Positions 8,425-19,061 of a stretch of DNA of 64,000 bases are shown piece by piece. The stretch lies in the NCBI RefSeq assembly GCF_000525875.1, contig NZ_AODF01000026.1, positions 39,383 to 103,382 on the forward strand. The letters run 5' to 3'. The notes beneath the pieces are model-generated. The model was not told the origin of the DNA, made no database searches, and saw nothing but the letters and a program-made list of their open reading frames with translations. Position numbers and translations under genes: made by a program. Source of the DNA: Listeria floridensis FSL S10-1187. Lineage in GTDB: Bacteria > Bacillota > Bacilli > Lactobacillales > Listeriaceae. Position 1 is the first letter of the stretch. The number at the start of each line of letters is the position of its first letter.

Positions 8425-9894
8425 TCACGGTAAAAACGTTTCACCCATCAAATAAAAATCAACTTCTCTAGCCGTTTCTCGACCTTCTGCGATCGCCGTC
8501 ACAACAAGACTTTGGCCGTTTCTTGCATCGCCACAAGCAAAGACACGCTCAGAACTTGACCTGTAAAATCCTTTCGCCGCATCAATCGTATGCCGGTCCG
8601 TTTGATTCACATCAAAGTTTGTAAAAATATCATCCGTTGCGCCCGCAAAACCGGCCGCAATCAATACCATTTCCGCTCTATAAATCCGCTCCGTTCCTGG
8701 AACTTCCGTATATCGTCCCGTTGATTCATCACGCGATACCTGAATCGTCTTAAGACCCGTAAGCTGATTGGCTTCGTCCTTCAAAAATTCTACCGGACTA
8801 ACAAAATACTCACGCGGATCATGTCCATAAACAGCGTCCGCTTCCTCGTGCGCATAATCCATCTGAAAAACGAGCGGATACTCCGGCCACGGATTCCCGG
8901 CTGCGCGTTCCGAAACCGGCTTGCCGCGCCTCCCAAGCTGCACAATCGACTCGGCGCCCTGACGCAGCGCCGTCGCCACACAATCCGCTCCCGTATCGCC
9001 GCCGCCAATAATCAGCACATTTTTGCCCTTAGCAGAAAGCGTCTGTTCCGCATTTCCCGAAAGCAAATCTTGAATACTTTGCGTCAAATAAGGTACCGCC
9101 AAGTGAATCCCGAGCGCCTCCCGACCTGGAATCGAAACCTCGCGCGGCTTGCTCGCACCCGTTGCAAGAACTAAACAATCGTACGTTTTTTTAAGTTCAT
9201 CCGCTGAAATGTCCTTGCCGCACTCCATACCCGTAACAAATTCAATCCCTTCCGCCCGCATCAATTCCACACGACGTTCCACTGATTCCTTTTCAAGCTT
9301 CATAGTTGGAATCCCGTACATGAGCAGTCCGCCAATACGGTCGCTTTTTTCAAAAACCGTCACCTGATGTCCAGCCTGATTCAGCTGATCTGCACAAGCA
9401 AGCCCCGCCGGTCCCGAACCGATAATCGCAACTTTTTTCCCCGTGCGTGTTTTTGGCGGATTCGGTTTAATCCAGCCTTCCGCGAAACCACGATCAATAA
9501 TCGCTTTTTCGATCGATTTGATTCCGACAGCCGGTTCTGAGATGGCAACCGTACAACTTCCTTCACAAGGAGCCGGACAAATCCGCCCAGTAAACTCGGG
9601 AAAATTATTTGTTTTAAGCAAAAGCTCAAGTGCTTCCTTCCATTCACCGCGGTAAACGGCATCATTCCACTCTGGAATCAAATTGTGGAGCGGACAGCCG
9701 GAAACCCCATTTTTAATTTCCATCCCGATGCTGCAAAACGGAACGCCGCAATCCATACAGCGTGCCGCTTGAATCGTCAAGTCTTTCTCTGGAAGCGGCA
9801 AGCTATATTCATTCCAGTCGCGTACCCGCTCCTTCGGCTTTCTGACCGGTGTTTGAATTCTGTCATATTCTATAAAACCCGTCGCTTTTCCCAT
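8425..9894 (-). CDS. gltD: Glutamate synthase (NADPH) small subunit
   Basis: The 489-residue beta subunit of glutamate synthase takes electrons from NADPH through FAD and passes them to the large subunit for making two glutamates from glutamine and 2-oxoglutarate. N-terminal cysteines for 4Fe-4S clusters are visible (ARCMDCGVPFC, then GCPLHN and RICPAPCEGSC). FAD-binding GSGPAGLACAD lies near residue 160 and NADPH-binding IIGGGDTGADC near residue 300. ATG 9894 has AAGGAGG upstream. The gene follows gltB by 12 bases and shares its GltC-controlled promoter. Length and motifs are complete. Bacillus literature calls this subunit GltB. Confidence 0.97.
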   Translation of the reverse strand: MGKATGFIEYDRIQTPVRKPKERVRDWNEYSLPLPEKDLTIQAARCMDCGVPFCSIGMEIKNGVSGCPLHNLIPEWNDAVYRGEWKEALELLLKTNNFPEFTGRICPAPCEGSCTVAISEPAVGIKSIEKAIIDRGFAEGWIKPNPPKTRTGKKVAIIGSGPAGLACADQLNQAGHQVTVFEKSDRIGGLLMYGIPTMKLEKESVERRVELMRAEGIEFVTGMECGKDISADELKKTYDCLVLATGASKPREVSIPGREALGIHLAVPYLTQSIQDLLSGNAEQTLSAKGKNVLIIGGGDTGADCVATALRQGAESIVQLGRRGKPVSERAAGNPWPEYPLVFQMDYAHEEADAVYGHDPREYFVSPVEFLKDEANQLTGLKTIQVSRDESTGRYTEVPGTERIYRAEMVLIAAGFAGATDDIFTNFDVNQTDRHTIDAAKGFYRSSSERVFACGDARNGQSLVVTAIAEGRETAREVDFYLMGETFLP

Positions 9895-9906
9895 CTCGAT
9901 TCCTCC

Positions 9907-12900
9907 TTAACGAGCAGCCTGCCCGACTTTTTGACCTGTCATTTCATAAAACGCTGCGAGTTCTGCGTCACGCTTTGAAACACCTTTAGATTCATTTTCG
10001 GCAATTTTCGTAAGCATCGCCTCATATTCATGCGGAATGAGGAAAACAAAATTCGCCAATTCCTGTTCAAAGTGTGCCAAAATCCGCTTGGCTGTCTTGC
10101 TTCCCGTATAACCCGCATGCTTTTGAAGCATTTCGCGAAGTTCAGCTTGCTCGCGCGCACTCGAAACACCGCGCACACTCACAAGTTCAGTATTAATTTT
10201 GCGCCGTGTTTCTGCCTCATGCTGCGTATAAAGATAAGCCGTTCCGCCGCTCATTCCCGCAGCAAAGTTCAAGCCAATCTCCCCGAGCACAACCACCGTT
10301 CCACCTGTCATATACTCACAGCCGTTATCGCCGATTCCTTCGACCACTGTTTTCGCGCCGCTGTTCCGAACCGCAAAACGCGCGCCTGCTTTACCATGTA
10401 AATACGCTTCGCCGCCCGTTGCCCCGTAAAGCGTAACATTCCCAGCAATCGCCGAATCTTCTGCTGTAATCGGCGTTTTCGCATCTGGCTTCACAATCAG
10501 CTTTCCGCCCGAAAGCCCTTTCCCAAGATAGTCATTTGCATCGCCTTCGACAAAAAGGGTCATTCCCTTCGGTGCAAATGCCCCGAAACTTTGCCCGGCC
10601 GAACCTTGGAATGTAAGCGAGATCGTATCCTCGGGAAGTCCATCTGCGCCGTATTTTTCACTGATCATTGCCCCAGAAATCGCTCCAACTGCTCGGTCGG
10701 TGTTCCGAATCCCGAACGTTCCTGAAACCCGTTCTTGATTTTCGAGCGCTGGTTGAATGAGCTCTTTTAAAAAAAGACTGATCAAGTGTTTTTTCCAGTT
10801 CATGATCTTGGCGTTTCGTACAAAACTGATCTTGCTCCCGGTAAAACGCATCCATATAGAGCAGCTTCGAAAAATCGAGATACTTCGCTTTCCAGTGTGC
10901 ACGTTTCCGGTCATGCTCCATCAAAAGTTCCTTATGGCCGATGATCTCAGAAAGGCTTCTCACACCAAGTTCCGCCATTGTTTCCCGCATTTCCTCTGCA
11001 ATGAAATGAAAGAAGCGAACGACATGATCGGCCGACCCGCCAAATTTCTTGCGCAGTTCTGGATTCTGGGTGGCAATACCGACCGGACACGTATCCAAAT
11101 GACAAACTCGCATCATTACACAGCCAAGCGTCACTAGCGGCGCTGTTGCGAAACCAAATTCCTCAGCGCCGAGCATGGCTGCGACAAGCACATCTTTCCC
11201 GGTCATCAGTTTCCCATCTGTTTCAAGTACCACTTGACTGCGAAGATTATTTAACAGAAGCGTCTGCTGCGTTTCCGCAAGTCCGATTTCCCACGGTACA
11301 CCTGCATGGCGAATACTGCTTCGAGCCGCCGCCCCTGTTCCGCCTTCGTAACCGCTGATTAAAATCACATCTGCTTTTCCTTTTGCCACACCCGCAGCAA
11401 TCGTTCCGACGCCAGTTTTTGATACGAGTTTGACGCTGATGCGTGCTTTCGGATTGGCATTTTTCAAGTCGAAAATAAGTTGCGACAAGTCTTCAATCGA
11501 ATAAATATCATGGTGCGGCGGAGGTGAAATCAAGCCGACACCAGTCGTTGAGCCGCGCGTTTTCGAAATCCATGGATAGACTTTTTGGCTTGGAAGGTGT
11601 CCACCTTCACCTGGCTTCGCTCCTTGCGCCATTTTAATCTGCAATTCATCCGCGTTAACCAGATAATGGCTTGTTACGCCGAATCGACCAGAAGCAATTT
11701 GCTTGATGGCACTGCGTTTCCAGTCGCCATTCTCTTCTTTTTCAAACCGCTCAGGGTTTTCGCCGCCTTCACCGCTGTTGCTTTTTCCGCCAATTCGGTT
11801 CATCGCGACAGCGAGAGCTTCGTGCGCTTCCTTGCTGATTGAGCCATATGACATGGCACCTGTTTTAAAACGCTTGAAAATTGCTTCGACCGGTTCGACT
11901 TCTTCAAGCGGAATCGGTGCTTTCGTTTTCTTGAATGTCAAAAGCCCCCGTAAGAATGCGTTATTTTGATTTTGCATTAAATCCGCATAAAGATCATAGG
12001 CTTCACGGTTGTTTTCACGTGCTGCTCGCTGTAAAGAGTGAATCGCAAGCGGATTGAAAACATGATACTCGCCGTTTGTACGGAATTGATATTCACCACC
12101 CGACTCAAGCGTGCTCACTTCATAGCCGATATCATGAAAAGCTTTTCGATGTCTCAGCCACGCTTCCTCAGCAATGACAGCGAGTGGAATTCCTGAAAGC
12201 TGACTATTCGTTCCCGTGAAATAAGTATCCATCACATGATCAGAAAGTCCGATCGCTTCAAAAATTTGAGCACCGCGATAACTTTGCACCGTTGAAATCC
12301 CCATTTTCGACATCACTTTAAGAAGCCCGTCCGTAATCGCTTCAAGATAGCGCTGCTCCGCTTGATCGATCGTAAATCCTTTGATCCGTCCTTGTTCGAT
12401 TAATTGACGGAAGCCTTCAATCGCGAGATATGGATGAACAGCATCTGCACCATAACCGACAAGTAGCGCCGTATGATGCACATCGCGTGCTTCTGCTGTT
12501 TTCACGATAATACTTGCCCGCGTCCGAATCCCTTTTTTCGTAAGGTAAAGATGCAGCCCGCTTGTCACAAGCAGTGACGGAATTCCGATCCAATCTTCAT
12601 TCACGCCTTCGTCCGTCAGCACGATCAATTTACAACCGCTTCGAATTGCTTCAGCAGCTTGTTCAAAAATCCGCTCGAGCCGCACTTCCAGTTGTTCCCG
12701 TTCTTTCTTGCGGAACAAAATCGGAATCACAGCAGTTGGACTTGCAAATTTATGCTGATTGAGCAGGGCTTGATAGTCTTTGCGCGATAAAACCGGTGTT
12801 TCGAGCCGAATCCGCTCTGCATTTTCCGCAGACGGCTCAAGGATATTCCCTTCATCACCAAGCAGAGTCATTGTCGAGACCACCATTTCCTCACGCAACC

Positions 12901-14500
12901 CGTCAATCGGCGGATTGGTTACTTGCGCAAAAAGCTGTTTGAAATAGTGAAACAAGATTTGTGGTCGTTTGGAAAGTACCGCAAGCGGCGCATCATAACC
13001 CATCGCACCCGTTGGATCTTTCTTTTCAACCACCATTGGAATCAAGATTTTATTCAGCTCATCTTGTGTGTATCCAAACGCTTGCTGCAGCTTGAAGCAC
13101 TCGCTTTTGGAAAGCTCATGTTCCTCTAGATGTGCTTCATTTCGCAGTTCCGCAATTTCCGTCAAATGCCCATCCAGCCAGCTTCGATAGGGTTTTTGCG
13201 ACATCAAGTCTGCTTTTAATTCCGCATCAGAAATCATCCGGCCAGCTTCAAGATCAATCAATAGCATTTCGCCGGCTCCGACTGTTTCTTTGCGGATAAT
13301 ATCTTCTGGGTCAACCGGAACTACACCAGTTTCCGAAGAATAAATAATCGTATGATCTTTCGTTTCATAGTAGCGCGCTGGTCGCAAACCGTTTCGATCG
13401 AGAATCGTGCCGATTACACGTCCATCCGTGAATGAAATCGACGTTGGGCCGTCCCACGGTTCCATCAGCGTAGCGTGATACTCATAAAATGCCCGCCTCA
13501 AATCTGGCAAGTTCTTATTTTTATCCCATGGTTCCGGAATCAACATCATCGCCGCATGCGGCAAACTTCGCCCATTTTGCACAAGAAACTCAAGCGCATT
13601 ATCAAGCGTGGCCGAATCGCTTCCGCTTTCATCAATAATTGGAAAAATCCGGCTTAGCTTTTCCCCAAAAACCGTACTTTTTACTCGTTTCTCCCGTGCC
13701 TTCATCCAATTAACGTTGCCGCGTTGTGTGTTGATCTCGCCGTTATGAACGAGATAGCGATAAGGATGCGCCCGCTCCCAGCTCGGAAAAGTGTTCGTCG
13801 AAAACCGCGAATGAACCAGCGCAAACGCCGAAGTATAAGCTGAATCCGCAAGATCGAGATAGTAAGCACTAATTTGTTCAGGTGTAAGCATTCCTTTAAA
13901 AATAATCGTCCGAGTGGATAAACTCGGGATATAAAATGGCTCAGAAATCTGTTCGCTTTCCGCCGCATAATTTTCAATTTGGCGCCGGATCAAATAAAGC
14001 TCGCGCTCAAATTCCCGCTCCGACAATTCAGCATTTTTCGCAATAAAGACCTGATAAATATCAGGTTCCGTCTTGCGTGCCCCAGCTCCGATTTGTTCTG
14101 GGTCAACTGGCAGCTTCCGAAAGCCGATCAATTGCTGACCTTCTTCTACAATGATGCGCTCAAGCTCATTCATCAACAGCTCGCGTTCAGCCGTATTCTT
14201 CGCAAAATTAATCATCCCAACCGCATAATGATACCGTTCCGGAAGTTCAATCCCGACTTCTGCTGCTTTCGCGCGAAAAAAAGAATCCGAAATCTCAAGC
14301 AAAATTCCCGCTCCGTCTCCGGTATCTCCTCCCACTTCACCGCCGCGATGTTTCAGCTGGCATAACATATTAATTCCATCTGTTACGATTTTATGCGTCG
14401 CCTTATTTTTTATATTCGCCACGAAACCAATCCCGCAAGCATCATGCTCGTTTTGCGGATTATATAGCCCGTGTTGCTTTGGCAGTCCAGCATTTTTCAT
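9907..14500 (-). CDS. gltB: Glutamate synthase large subunit, split by one-base frameshift
   Basis: About 1530 residues read across a seven-A run at 10769-10775 (six would join ...TLDQS to [11 protein letters not shown]). The N-terminal class II amidotransferase domain has Cys22 in [12 protein letters not shown], which becomes the N-terminal nucleophile after propeptide removal. The central and FMN-binding synthase domains follow ([20 protein letters not shown]), then the 3Fe-4S cysteines in [16 protein letters not shown] and the beta-helix GXGXG domain ([10 protein letters not shown]). It makes glutamate from glutamine and 2-oxoglutarate with GltD. ATG has AAGGAGG eight bases upstream. gltC is divergent. 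Called gltA in Bacillus. Confidence 0.95.
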
Positions 14501-14609
14501 CGAAATTCCTCCTTCACTTACTCCATTTATTCGAATAAACTAAATTAATAGATAATTTAATTCCAAGCCTCGATTTTTTGACTTGGATATGTAAACTCTA
14601 TTTTATTCC

Positions 14610-14638
14610 TTTTCATTTATCGAAACAATATATATAAT
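14610..14638 (+). promoter_or_regulatory. Candidate sigma-A promoter of gltC
   Basis: TTTTCA (14610-14615) and TATAAT (14633-14638) are 17 bases apart on the plus strand. The start would fall near 14645, just upstream of the GltC box. Confidence 0.5.
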
Positions 14639-14649
14639 AGAATAAAACC

Positions 14650-14664
14650 ATCTCATTTCGAGAA
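14650..14664. promoter_or_regulatory. Candidate GltC-binding box
   Basis: ATCTC-ATTTC-GAGAA matches the Bacillus subtilis GltC dyad ATCTC-N5-GAGAT with one mismatch. It lies between the gltC promoter and its start codon, within the gltB/gltC divergent region, a position fitting autorepression of gltC and activation of gltB. Confidence 0.5.
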
Positions 14665-14681
14665 TGATTGGAGGAAAGCAC

Positions 14682-15572
14682 TTGGAATTACGCCAATTAA
14701 AATACTTTATGGAAGTAGCCCGAGTAGAGCACATGACACAGGCTTCTCTCAATCTCCATGTAGCCCAATCTGCCGTCAGCCGGCAGATCATGAAACTTGA
14801 AGAAGAACTTGGCGTCGCCTTATTTGAACGTATTGGCCGAAATATGCGACTTACATCAGTTGGTGCAGATTTCTTACAACAAGCAAAAATTGCCTTAAAT
14901 GAGTTGCAAAAAGCAGAAGCGCTTGTGACCGAATATACCAATCCAAACCTTGGAACCGTCCAAGTCGGCTTACCGAACTCACTGGCGACAAAAGTTCTCC
15001 CTGCTGTCATTTCCGCATTCCGGAAAGCCTATCCCGACATTACTTACCAATTTCGCGAAGGTTCGAACGCTGAGCTTAAAGAAATGCTTCGATCGGGTGA
15101 GCTCGATTTGACGTTCCTATCGCCGCTTCACGATACTAAAGAAGAATTTCTTGCCACTCGTTTTTTTGATGAAAAACTGAAACTCATTGTGCCAGCTTCG
15201 CATCCGCTCAGCGCCGAAGTTTCCGTATCAATCAGCGAGTTAAAAGATGAAGACTTCATTTTGTACCCCGAAGAATTCGATCTCTATAAAATTGTTGCGA
15301 ACGCTGCGGCTCAAAAAGGCTTCGCACCCAAAGTCGCCTTCAAGAGCCAAGACTTTTACACCATTCAAGGACTCGTTGGCGCCGGACTTGGCGTAAGCAT
15401 ACTCCCAGAGATGATCCTCGACGGAGCCGTTTTCAAAAACACAAAAAGCGTTTCGTTCATTGACCGGGAACTTCGCCGCTCAGTAGGCATCGTCACCGCG
15501 AAAAAACGCAAGCTTTCCCCTTCGGAGGATTTGTTTTACCATTTTATTTTGGATTTTTTTCAAGCAACGTAA
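14682..15572 (+). CDS. gltC: LysR-family regulator GltC
   Basis: A 296-residue LysR-type regulator, the expected activator of the divergent glutamate synthase genes. The N-terminal winged helix-turn-helix reads QLKYFMEVARVEHMTQASLN followed by HVAQSAVSRQI; the C-terminal two thirds is the periplasmic-binding-like co-inducer domain. I take TTG 14682 as the start because GGAGG lies seven bases upstream and LELRQLKYF aligns with the usual N-terminus; the ATG at 14664 precedes that ribosome site and would add unsupported residues. In Bacillus GltC responds to 2-oxoglutarate and glutamate; the same role is inferred here from position. Confidence 0.93.
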   Translation: MELRQLKYFMEVARVEHMTQASLNLHVAQSAVSRQIMKLEEELGVALFERIGRNMRLTSVGADFLQQAKIALNELQKAEALVTEYTNPNLGTVQVGLPNSLATKVLPAVISAFRKAYPDITYQFREGSNAELKEMLRSGELDLTFLSPLHDTKEEFLATRFFDEKLKLIVPASHPLSAEVSVSISELKDEDFILYPEEFDLYKIVANAAAQKGFAPKVAFKSQDFYTIQGLVGAGLGVSILPEMILDGAVFKNTKSVSFIDRELRRSVGIVTAKKRKLSPSEDLFYHFILDFFQAT

Positions 15573-15612
15573 AAAGCAGGATTGCGGACTTAAGTCCGCA
15601 ATCCTGCTTTTT
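15571..15612. terminator. Bidirectional terminator between gltC and yiaA-like gene
   Basis: A perfect inverted repeat with arms starting AAAAAGCAGGATTGCGGACT is centred at 15591-15592 and bordered by A and T runs. It serves the converging gltC and the minus-strand gene ending at 15621. Confidence 0.9.
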
Positions 15613-15620
15613 CGTTACAC

Positions 15621-15887
15621 TTATTCAACATCTTGTTCCGCAGCACGATCAACTGCTCGAAACATTTGATTATAACGTTCTTCATCTTCTTGATTATCAC
15701 GAACTACCTTCGCAACAGTGAATGCGGATGATACTAATCCGATTGAAGCCATGAAATAATAGCCTTTTACCATTAGTGGTTCCTTCAAAGTAATCAGTCC
15801 AATAATCATAAGCGCCAGAAAAGCCAAAAATGCTCCCCATGCAAGCAGAACAAAGGCTGGCGAATTTCGATAAGCTTTGCGTTTCAT
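15621..15887 (-). CDS. YiaA/YiaB-family small inner-membrane protein
   Basis: This 88-residue protein has two predicted membrane helices (about residues 11-31 and 42-61) and a charged C-terminal tail, matching the YiaAB domain family of unknown function. ATG 15887 has GGAGG at good distance. It is a single-gene unit between two terminators. No function can be assigned from sequence. Confidence 0.75.
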   Translation of the reverse strand: MKRKAYRNSPAFVLLAWGAFLAFLALMIIGLITLKEPLMVKGYYFMASIGLVSSAFTVAKVVRDNQEDEERYNQMFRAVDRAAEQDVE

Positions 15888-15974
15888 ATGTATGTCCTCC
15901 CTTTTTAATGTTGTACAGCGAATAGATCAAATCCTATAGCTCACACTCATATCTATCTATATTTTCAAAATTTG

Positions 15975-16004
15975 ATTATGAACTTTATTTATTTGTCTAT
16001 TCAA
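15975..16004 (-). promoter_or_regulatory. Weak candidate promoter for the yiaA-like gene
   Basis: TTGAAT (15999-16004) and CATAAT (15975-15980) on the minus strand are 18 bases apart, about 90 bases ahead of the start. The rest of the AT-rich gap 15888-16252 shows no gene and nothing else I can name. Confidence 0.3.
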
Positions 16005-16252
16005 ACATCTTAAATCCTACCATATACTAAACTAAAAGTATGTAGACATTTTGTGAACATTATTGCTACTATCATTAATTTTGACCATCTTTCAAAAAAT
16101 CGACACTTTTTCAACAAAACTTCAATCACTCCCAAAACTGTTCTAAAAAGAACACCATGCTCCCATAAAATATCTTACTTCTGAAAAAAAAAGAAGACTG
16201 CACGATTACAGTTTAGAGCATTTGGAAAACAGTTTGGATACTTTTTACAAAC

Positions 16253-16285
16253 AAAAAAGCCAGCATCTTTATCACTGACTTTTTT
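16253..16285 (-). terminator. Terminator of the GNAT acetyltransferase gene
   Basis: On the minus strand AAAAAAGTCAG pairs with CTGGCTTTTTT (one G-T pair) and the stem ends in a T run, just after the stop at 16300. Confidence 0.75.
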
Positions 16286-16299
16286 GCTAACATCATTGC

Positions 16300-16829
16300 C
16301 TAACCCATTTCAAGAAACGGCTTCGGATAACTAACCATTCCGTTAATTTTCAAAAGATCATCTCGATTCAACTCAAGCATCAAGAAAGCCTCATCTGGAA
16401 CCGGAAATGGTGCTGTAATTCCATAATCCGAAGCAGGCTTAAAACCGAACCGCGGATAGTATTCCGCATGCCCGAGCACGCTTATTGCCGGATAATCCGT
16501 CTGTTTTGCTCGCTCAATCCCCGCTTCGATCAACTTTGAACCAACCTGTTTTCCTTGATATGCCTGTAAAACCGCTACTGGCGCGAGAACTAAAATCGGA
16601 AGCTCAGCCCACCAGCACCAACAACTCTAGCTTCTGTGAACAAAATATGGCCGATCAAATTCCCTGTTTGCTCCTCTTCAGCCACAAGCGCAAAATCATT
16701 TAGATAGCTGTCTGTATCGCGTAATCGTTCCACAAGTTCAGCTTCCGCTTTTTGCCCAAAAGCTTCTTTCAAGATTTCTGCAATAGCCGGATAATCGCTC
16801 GCTTTTTCTGCCCGAATTCTCATCCTCAC
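16300..16829 (-). CDS. GNAT-family N-acetyltransferase, split by one-base frameshift
   Basis: About 176 residues if one G is added to the run at 16608-16610 (CCC on the plus strand). This joins RVVGAGG to AELPILVLAPVAV and restores the acetyl-CoA-binding segment YQGKQVGSKLIEAG, followed by HAEYYPRFGFKPA typical of the YhbS-like GNAT group. The acyl acceptor is unknown. The start is either GTG 16829, overlapping the upstream stop, or ATG 16823 three bases after it; either way translation is coupled to the upstream dehydrogenase gene. Confidence 0.85.
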
Positions 16830-17926
16830 AAAACCTCAACCTTCGCCACATGCTCTTCAAGCGCCAGAAATGCTTGATACACACATGCCGCATCCACATC
16901 CTGCGGCATCAAGTGAATCATCTCAGAAGGTGCAGCAGCTCGCTCGGAAACGCGCATCAAATCAGCTTTAGAAACACCTTCAAGCCCAATACCTCCAAGC
17001 GAATATGGCAATCCAAGTTTTTGATAAAATGGCAAAAGCGCATTGATTTCCGCGAATCGCCCTTCAATCACAAGCTGTATCAAAATCCCATAAGCAACCT
17101 TCATGCCGTGTAGCAAGCGATGTGTCCCAGGAAGCAACGTGAGGGCATCATGAATCGAATGTGCCCCCGCCGTACGTCCATACTTATCACCGAAACCGCC
17201 TACCATGCCGGCAAGCATAATGTTTGTTTCCACAACTTTCACGAATTCAGCATTTAACTCTTGCCTGTCCATCGCGAGAAGAGCTGCTTCACTAAGCGCA
17301 AGCAAGTCATCGCGGCATTTCCGTGCTGCAAACGCTGCAATTTCAATTTCAACTGATCGTTCCGGTAATTGCGAAATCACAATATCCGCTTCATACCATT
17401 TCGCAAGTGTATCGCCAATGCCGGCAACCATTAAGGCTTTCGGTGATGCCAAAATCACTTCGGGGTCAACCAAAACCAGTGCACTGCTGACGGGAAAAAT
17501 TTCAAACCGAATCATTTCCCCTTCACTCGTGTACATCACACTAAGCGGTGTATAAGCCGCACAAGTTGCAGCAAGCGTCGGCAATATCAAAACCGGAACA
17601 GCAGCTACAAATGCCGCCGCTTTCGCTAAATCTGCCACTTTTCCTCCCCCAACAGCAATAACTGCTTGATTGGTATCAGCCGTAATTTGCTGGGCGAGTA
17701 AATCACGTGCTTCATATGTAACTTGTCCACCATACTCTAAATAAGTTGCATCAAAATTTGACAAGTCTGGAAATTTCGACTTTACAGCTTTCCAAGATTT
17801 CGTTCCGTGAAGTACCAAAACCCGTCTTAACCCGCGGCGCTCAAGATGTTCTGGAAGCGTATCCCAAATACCGGCTCCACAGCTATATTCAGCAGGTGCA
17901 CCACGAACAATCAATTCATCCGTCAT
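16826..17926 (-). CDS. Iron-type alcohol/glycerol dehydrogenase family oxidoreductase
   Basis: A 366-residue member of the iron-containing alcohol dehydrogenase superfamily (GldA/HcxA-like). The NAD-binding motif GGGKVADLAKA lies near residue 95, and metal-ligand histidines are visible in AGAHSIHDALT and HRLLHGMKVAYG. Substrate cannot be told: glycerol, hydroxy acids or other polyols are all possible, and the glycerol-1-phosphate dehydrogenase branch is less likely from its length and motifs. I start at ATG 17926 because GGAGGGG lies just upstream. It is translationally coupled to the GNAT gene. Confidence 0.88.
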   Translation of the reverse strand: MTDELIVRGAPAEYSCGAGIWDTLPEHLERRGLRRVLVLHGTKSWKAVKSKFPDLSNFDATYLEYGGQVTYEARDLLAQQITADTNQAVIAVGGGKVADLAKAAAFVAAVPVLILPTLAATCAAYTPLSVMYTSEGEMIRFEIFPVSSALVLVDPEVILASPKALMVAGIGDTLAKWYEADIVISQLPERSVEIEIAAFAARKCRDDLLALSEAALLAMDRQELNAEFVKVVETNIMLAGMVGGFGDKYGRTAGAHSIHDALTLLPGTHRLLHGMKVAYGILIQLVIEGRFAEINALLPFYQKLGLPYSLGGIGLEGVSKADLMRVSERAAAPSEMIHLMPQDVDAACVYQAFLALEEHVAKVEVL

Positions 17927-18005
17927 AAAAACCCCTCCGATTTTTGTTTTTAGTTCACATTGTAAGCAAACTGAAGACACCTTGTCAAGCATCTTCCGTC
18001 ACCTT

Positions 18006-19046
18006 TCATTCTTTTGCGATCAGCAAATAATCATCTTTTTGTTCAAATGATAGAATCACGTCCGTATAAACGCCTTCCTCAGAACGGATTTCAAGGGCAT
18101 GCCCTAATTTTCTAGACATTTGCTTGGCAAGGTAAAGTCCCATTCCGGTTGCTTTTTTTTCCTGACGACCTGTTACACCAGTAAAACCCTGCTCAAACAC
18201 TCGCGGCAAGTCTTCCGGACTGATTCCGCGCCCGTTGTCTCTGATATGAAGCCTCGTTGTGTTCGCTTTTGTGTCGCACCAAATTTTAATTTCACCGCCA
18301 GATTCGGTATATTTGAGTGCGTTTGACAGAATTTGATCCAATATAAAACCCAGCCACTTGCTGTCAGTACGGACTTCAACATCACTGCCTGAAAGAGTCA
18401 GCTTCTTTCTACCTGAAATAAACAGCTTCGAATGACGCTTAATGGCTTCACGAACAACCGAGCCAAGATTATGCTCTTGAATAAAGTAATCCTTTGCAAA
18501 CGTATCAAGTCTCGAGAAATAAAGAGCCTGCATCACAAGCTGATCCACTCGGTCAAGTTCTTCATCGACTTTTTCAAAAATCGTCGTTGTTTCGTTTAAA
18601 TCAGGATTCTTAATCAGCATTTTGCTAGCCACAAGCGGTGTTTTTACCTCGTGAACCCAGTACAAAATAAAATCATGATACTCTTCTTGCTTTTCTTCAA
18701 GTGCTCGAATTTTCTTTTGTTCCTCACGGTGTTTTTTGCGCATCAATTCGTTAAAAAAAGCTTGTTCGCTTGTGCGCGGCTTTGGCAAAAGTTCAATAAT
18801 ATTCTCTTCGATTTCTCCGTCTACTAGTTCCTTCATATCTTTCCAGTAGCGATACTTAAAACTGTATCCAAGCACTAAGTAAGCTGCTAAAAAATAAAAA
18901 AGACAAACATGTATAAATACACGATATTTCCAATTGTTAGCTTGCTGTTCGGATCAATGTAAATCAACAACCCAATGAAAAACATAACAATGAAAAAAAA
19001 ATAAAATAAAGAAACGCTTATCACGGACATAACGCCAAAAGGTCAT
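18006..19046 (-). CDS. virS: VirS-type sensor histidine kinase, N-terminus with two frameshifts
   Basis: The uninterrupted part (to 18875) holds the dimerisation helix with phospho-accepting His in LYWVHEVKTPL and the ATPase domain (NALKYTESGG, RDNGRGISPEDL, GMGLYLAKQM). Upstream, the two membrane helices of this BceS-like class are recovered if one T is removed from the nine-base run at 18993-19001 and one added to the run at 18889-18894; the protein is then 346 residues, starting at ATG 19046 behind AAGGAG. It has almost no extracellular loop, which is typical of kinases that sense antimicrobial peptides through a partner ABC transporter, here VirAB. It follows adeC by 15 bases. The gene name rests on locus order. 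Confidence 0.88.
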
Positions 19047-19061
19047 CACGCTCGCTCCTTT

